Below, piece by piece: positions 31,007-33,413 of a stretch of DNA of 33,413 nt. The stretch lies in contig JAQTPC010000001.1 in assembly GCA_028713005.1 (NCBI GenBank), positions 1-33,413 on the forward strand. The letters are read 5' to 3'. The stretch is from Minisyncoccota bacterium. Its GTDB lineage: Bacteria; Patescibacteriota; Minisyncoccia; Phycocordibacterales; PALSA-1337. The notes beneath the pieces are model-generated. The model saw only the letters and a list, made by a program, of their open reading frames with translations. It made no database searches and had not been told where the DNA came from. Both the position numbers and the translations under genes were made by a program. Within the stretch, counting starts at the first letter, position 1, and every line of letters starts with the position of its first letter.

Positions 31007-32503
31007 TTATTCCAGCATAACTGCCGGTTCTCCTTTTTTATGTGAAAATGCAGAAGCATTTCCTTTGATCCACAATGCTGCGATAGCACCGATAAGCACG
31101 ATAACGGCTGACACCTCGAAGACTGTAGCATACGCAGCCACTTGCGCTTTGAGCTCGATAAGACCAATCGCTTGCCCAATATCAGTTGGCGATGTGGCGT
31201 TGATGCTGCTATTTTGGGCGATTTCAATGACTTTATTTGTAGAGATATTTTTGATCAATGTTCCAGAAAGAGCGATACCGAATGCACCAGCGATATTGCG
31301 TGCAAGTGCGAGAATCGATGATGCAACACCGACTTCCTCAGTAGGAACGCTGTTGGTAACCATACTGGTACGTTGAGCCATGCCGAAACCAAGACTAAAT
31401 GCCATGATTGAAAGAGGAATGACGATATCAAGAGTACCTGACCGAGGATCAAGCAACATTGAGAATAAGAATATACCAACGCCAGCTCCAAAGGTACTGA
31501 GCGCAATGATATAGCTTGGCTTCACTCTGCCTATTAAACGGCCACCAAGGGGTGCTGAGACCATAAAACCTGCAGCCATAGGGATAAAGAGGTATCCCGC
31601 CTCCGTTGCGCTCATACCAAGGAATGTTTGTGCAAAAATAGGTATAAGGAAGACGCTACCCATCATACCCATGAATACAATAAAGTTATTGGCGAGGACG
31701 GTATTGAACGTGGAGCTCTTGAAAAATTTAAAGTCGACAATGGCGTCTTCATGGTCTCGCTCAATCAAATAAAATGCCGCTGAAAATACTGCGATAATGA
31801 CATACGATAATATACTATTGCCTGACATCCAACCCCAATCTGTACCTTTATCGAGCAGAAGAACAAGAGATGCTAGTGCACCGCCAAGCGTCACTGCGCC
31901 CCACCAGTCAAAACGATAAACTTTCTTTTCTGAAACTGATTCATGAACGAAGGCAAGAGCCATAGCAAGGCCGATCAAGCCAACAGGGAGGTTCAATAGA
32001 AACACCGCGCGCCAATTGAATAGGTCAATGAGCGGACCACCGATGAGTGGACCGAGAACTGCGGAAGCAGCAAAGGCTGATGACCAGATGCCGAGTGCCT
32101 GAGCTCTCTTTTTTGGATCAGTAAAAGTGACAGCAAGGATGGCCATTGCAGTTGGATAGTCAGCTGAACTTGCGATAGCCTGGATAACACGAAACACAAT
32201 CATTGATGAGAAATTCCATGCAAGTCCAGCAAATACCGAACTAATAATGAATATCAAAAAGCCAAGTATATAGACTTTTTTTCGGCCAATACTATCACCG
32301 AGTTTGCCCCATACTGGTACAAACACTGCATTAGCGATGATATAGGCGGTCGCTATCCATCCTCCAGTGGAAACACTCACGCCAAAATCGCTAATCATCT
32401 TTGGTAATGCCAAATTGACGATTGTCTGGTCAAGGCGACCGAGAAAGGTTCCTATGATGACTGTCGCAAGGACAAGCCACTCGAAATTGGAGTTATTTTT
32501 CAA
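31007..32503 (-). CDS. DHA2-family (EmrB-type) drug exporter, 14 spans
   Basis: A 498-residue major facilitator protein that exports drugs by proton exchange. Family motifs are visible: LDQTIVNLALPKMISDFGVS near the N-terminus (motif D1), then GKLGDSIGRKKVYILG (motif A). About 14 hydrophobic segments match the DHA2 subfamily, which pairs with membrane-fusion adaptors. The adaptor gene lies 12 bases upstream. A rightward frame over the 3' part is a shadow. The substrate is unknown. Confidence 0.9.
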   Translation of the reverse strand: MKNNSNFEWLVLATVIIGTFLGRLDQTIVNLALPKMISDFGVSVSTGGWIATAYIIANAVFVPVWGKLGDSIGRKKVYILGFLIFIISSVFAGLAWNFSSMIVFRVIQAIASSADYPTAMAILAVTFTDPKKRAQALGIWSSAFAASAVLGPLIGGPLIDLFNWRAVFLLNLPVGLIGLAMALAFVHESVSEKKVYRFDWWGAVTLGGALASLVLLLDKGTDWGWMSGNSILSYVIIAVFSAAFYLIERDHEDAIVDFKFFKSSTFNTVLANNFIVFMGMMGSVFLIPIFAQTFLGMSATEAGYLFIPMAAGFMVSAPLGGRLIGRVKPSYIIALSTFGAGVGIFLFSMLLDPRSGTLDIVIPLSIMAFSLGFGMAQRTSMVTNSVPTEEVGVASSILALARNIAGAFGIALSGTLIKNISTNKVIEIAQNSSINATSPTDIGQAIGLIELKAQVAAYATVFEVSAVIVLIGAIAALWIKGNASAFSHKKGEPAVMLE

Positions 32504-32515
32504 GGCAAATAAATA

Positions 32516-33136
32516 TTAGTTACTATAGATCCACACTTTTGATGACATACCATTTTTTATCTGAGGGAATGCGGTAACATCAAATCTGATTTTAACGTCG
32601 AATTGGTTGATCTGTCGCTTGTCGGAAATATTGAATACGACATCTTCCTGTCGTGCTGAGGCACTGATCTCGTCTACAACACCCTGGAAAGTTCGTGAAC
32701 CAAATGCATCGAGTGTGAATACAGCTTGATCTCCAATCTTGATTGAGCTCAAGCCTTTATCTTCATCGATGTGGGCGACTACGCGGAGATCATCTGGATT
32801 TACTACTTTTACTACTGCTACACCGGGAGCAATAGTCGTGCCGATAGCTGTATCTGTATCCGTTACAACACTTGTTGCAGTTGTTTTGAGGAGCTCATTG
32901 CCAACGCGTGCTACAACGGTATCTGGACCAACGACGTCACCGACGTTTACGTAAACCTCTTGAAGTACTCCTGGAGCAGAAGGTGAGATAGTTGTTATAG
33001 AAGCTGAGACAATAGCCTTGTCTGTGTATACACGGCCCATAGATGTTAGCCAGTAACCAAGTCCTGCAGTACCACCAATAATGATGACGGCAAGCATTCC
33101 TGTGGTGACCCAGATATTTGAAGTAAGTTTTTTCAT
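32516..33136 (-). CDS. Short HlyD/EmrA-type membrane-fusion adaptor
   Basis: A 206-residue protein: one N-terminal membrane segment (VTTGMLAVIIIGGTAGLGYW), a lipoyl-like domain (SPSAPGVLQEVYVNVGDVVG ... ATSVVTDTDT), then a beta-barrel (VVAHIDEDKGLSSIKIGDQA) and a short end. Typical EmrA proteins are about 380-400 residues and carry a long alpha-helical hairpin inside the lipoyl domain; here the two lipoyl halves are joined directly. That hairpin contacts an outer-membrane channel, so its loss fits a cell without an outer membrane. It lies in an operon with the exporter. Confidence 0.82.
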   Translation of the reverse strand: MKKLTSNIWVTTGMLAVIIIGGTAGLGYWLTSMGRVYTDKAIVSASITTISPSAPGVLQEVYVNVGDVVGPDTVVARVGNELLKTTATSVVTDTDTAIGTTIAPGVAVVKVVNPDDLRVVAHIDEDKGLSSIKIGDQAVFTLDAFGSRTFQGVVDEISASARQEDVVFNISDKRQINQFDVKIRFDVTAFPQIKNGMSSKVWIYSN

Positions 33137-33157
33137 AAGAATGTATATTGCGTTAAA

Positions 33158-33413
33158 TTAGTAGGTATCAGCGCCGAAGTGAGCGACTATATCACCGTCT
33201 TGTACACCTTCAAGTATCTCAGTGTAGCCATCTGAGCCTGTGATACCAGTGGTAACCTGCTGCTGTACGAATGTGCCCTCTGTATCTCTAACTAAAACAT
33301 ATTTTTGGTCTCCCTTGGTGATAAGTGCGCGCGTAGGAACAGCAATAGCGTTGGTTGATGTTGCGGTAGTGATCAGGGCGTTTGCGGTTAATCCTGAACG
33401 AATACGCGGGTCA
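33158..33413 (-). CDS. Partial RND/MacA-type efflux adaptor, C-terminus
   Basis: The last 84 or so codons of a leftward gene whose start lies beyond the window. The protein ends with IRSGLTANALITTATSTNAI, AVPTRALITKGDQKYVLV and EILEGVQDGDIVAHFGADTY, the usual barrel and membrane-proximal end of periplasmic efflux adaptors (AVP-ALI and the ILEGVQDGDIV core). Its stop is 21 bases before the next start, so two adaptors sit in one operon with the DHA2 exporter; the pair may be used together or be alternative partners. Confidence 0.78.
   Translation of the reverse strand, partial: DPRIRSGLTANALITTATSTNAIAVPTRALITKGDQKYVLVRDTEGTFVQQQVTTGITGSDGYTEILEGVQDGDIVAHFGADTY

Noticed and set aside
1-33413. 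CRISPR array, insertion sequence or prophage
   Set aside because: No regularly spaced direct repeats, transposase, integrase or phage structural gene was found on either strand.

Overview
The window has two parts that look as if they come from different genetic backgrounds. Bases 1 to about 10.4 kb are GC-richer and read as a plasmid or integrative conjugative element of a Gram-negative host: a replication-relaxation protein, a CHC2/TOPRIM primase, a DUF6166 protein, an N-6 methylase-like protein, a VirD4/TraG-type DNA-transfer ATPase, an AbiGi-like plus HEPN-like gene pair, and a beta-barrel outer-membrane protein ending in Phe. Bases from about 10.8 kb to the end are AT-richer and read as a Patescibacteria/CPR chromosome, most like Paceibacteria (Parcubacteria). 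The signs are compact genes, many short-leader or leaderless promoters, Ser/Thr-rich secreted proteins, DUF5667 and coiled-coil secreted families that I associate with that group, and an unusually small aspartyl-tRNA synthetase. An outer-membrane barrel is not expected in such cells, so the join near 10.4-10.85 kb is either a real insertion from a distant donor or an assembly chimera.

Layout of part 1 (element). Three short overlapping genes run leftwards (801 to <1). A lone membrane protein gene points right (971-1636). The primase, DUF6166 and methylase-like genes form an overlapping leftward operon (3762-1668), preceded by the replication-relaxation gene (4774-3854). A predicted promoter, structured leader, small membrane protein and terminator follow (4928-5398), then strong hairpins (5410-5555) and the TraG-like ATPase (6902-5616). 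A 390-base chain of hairpins (7104-7490) leads into the AbiGi-like/HEPN-like pair, and the barrel gene closes the part. A palindrome with a conserved one-sided flank occurs four times (881, 3856, 4806, 10366), each time upstream of a gene and oriented toward it. It looks like the operator of an element-wide regulon.

Layout of part 2 (CPR-like). In order: a secreted zinc metallopeptidase with an apparent ACG start; a DUF4105 / VanY-type carboxypeptidase operon; an unknown secreted protein; a META-domain lipoprotein-like protein; an AI-2E/PerM family permease; a peptidoglycan-binding protein; an unknown cytosolic protein; a fibronectin III protein; and an ECF sigma factor with its DUF5667 membrane partner. 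Next comes a copper operon (CsoR, a small Met/His membrane protein, an HMA-SafE-cupredoxin fusion, CopA) driven by a promoter whose spacer is a CsoR palindrome. Then come a secreted coiled-coil protein, aspS, an ABC exporter, three small secreted or membrane proteins, and a DHA2-family drug exporter with two membrane-fusion adaptors, the first cut by the window end.

How they work together. The part 2 genes centre on the cell envelope: wall trimming, secretion, copper sensing and export, and drug efflux, with little cytoplasmic metabolism apart from aspS. Part 1 is a replication, transfer and defence module. No rRNA, tRNA, CRISPR array, integrase, transposase or relaxase was recognised.
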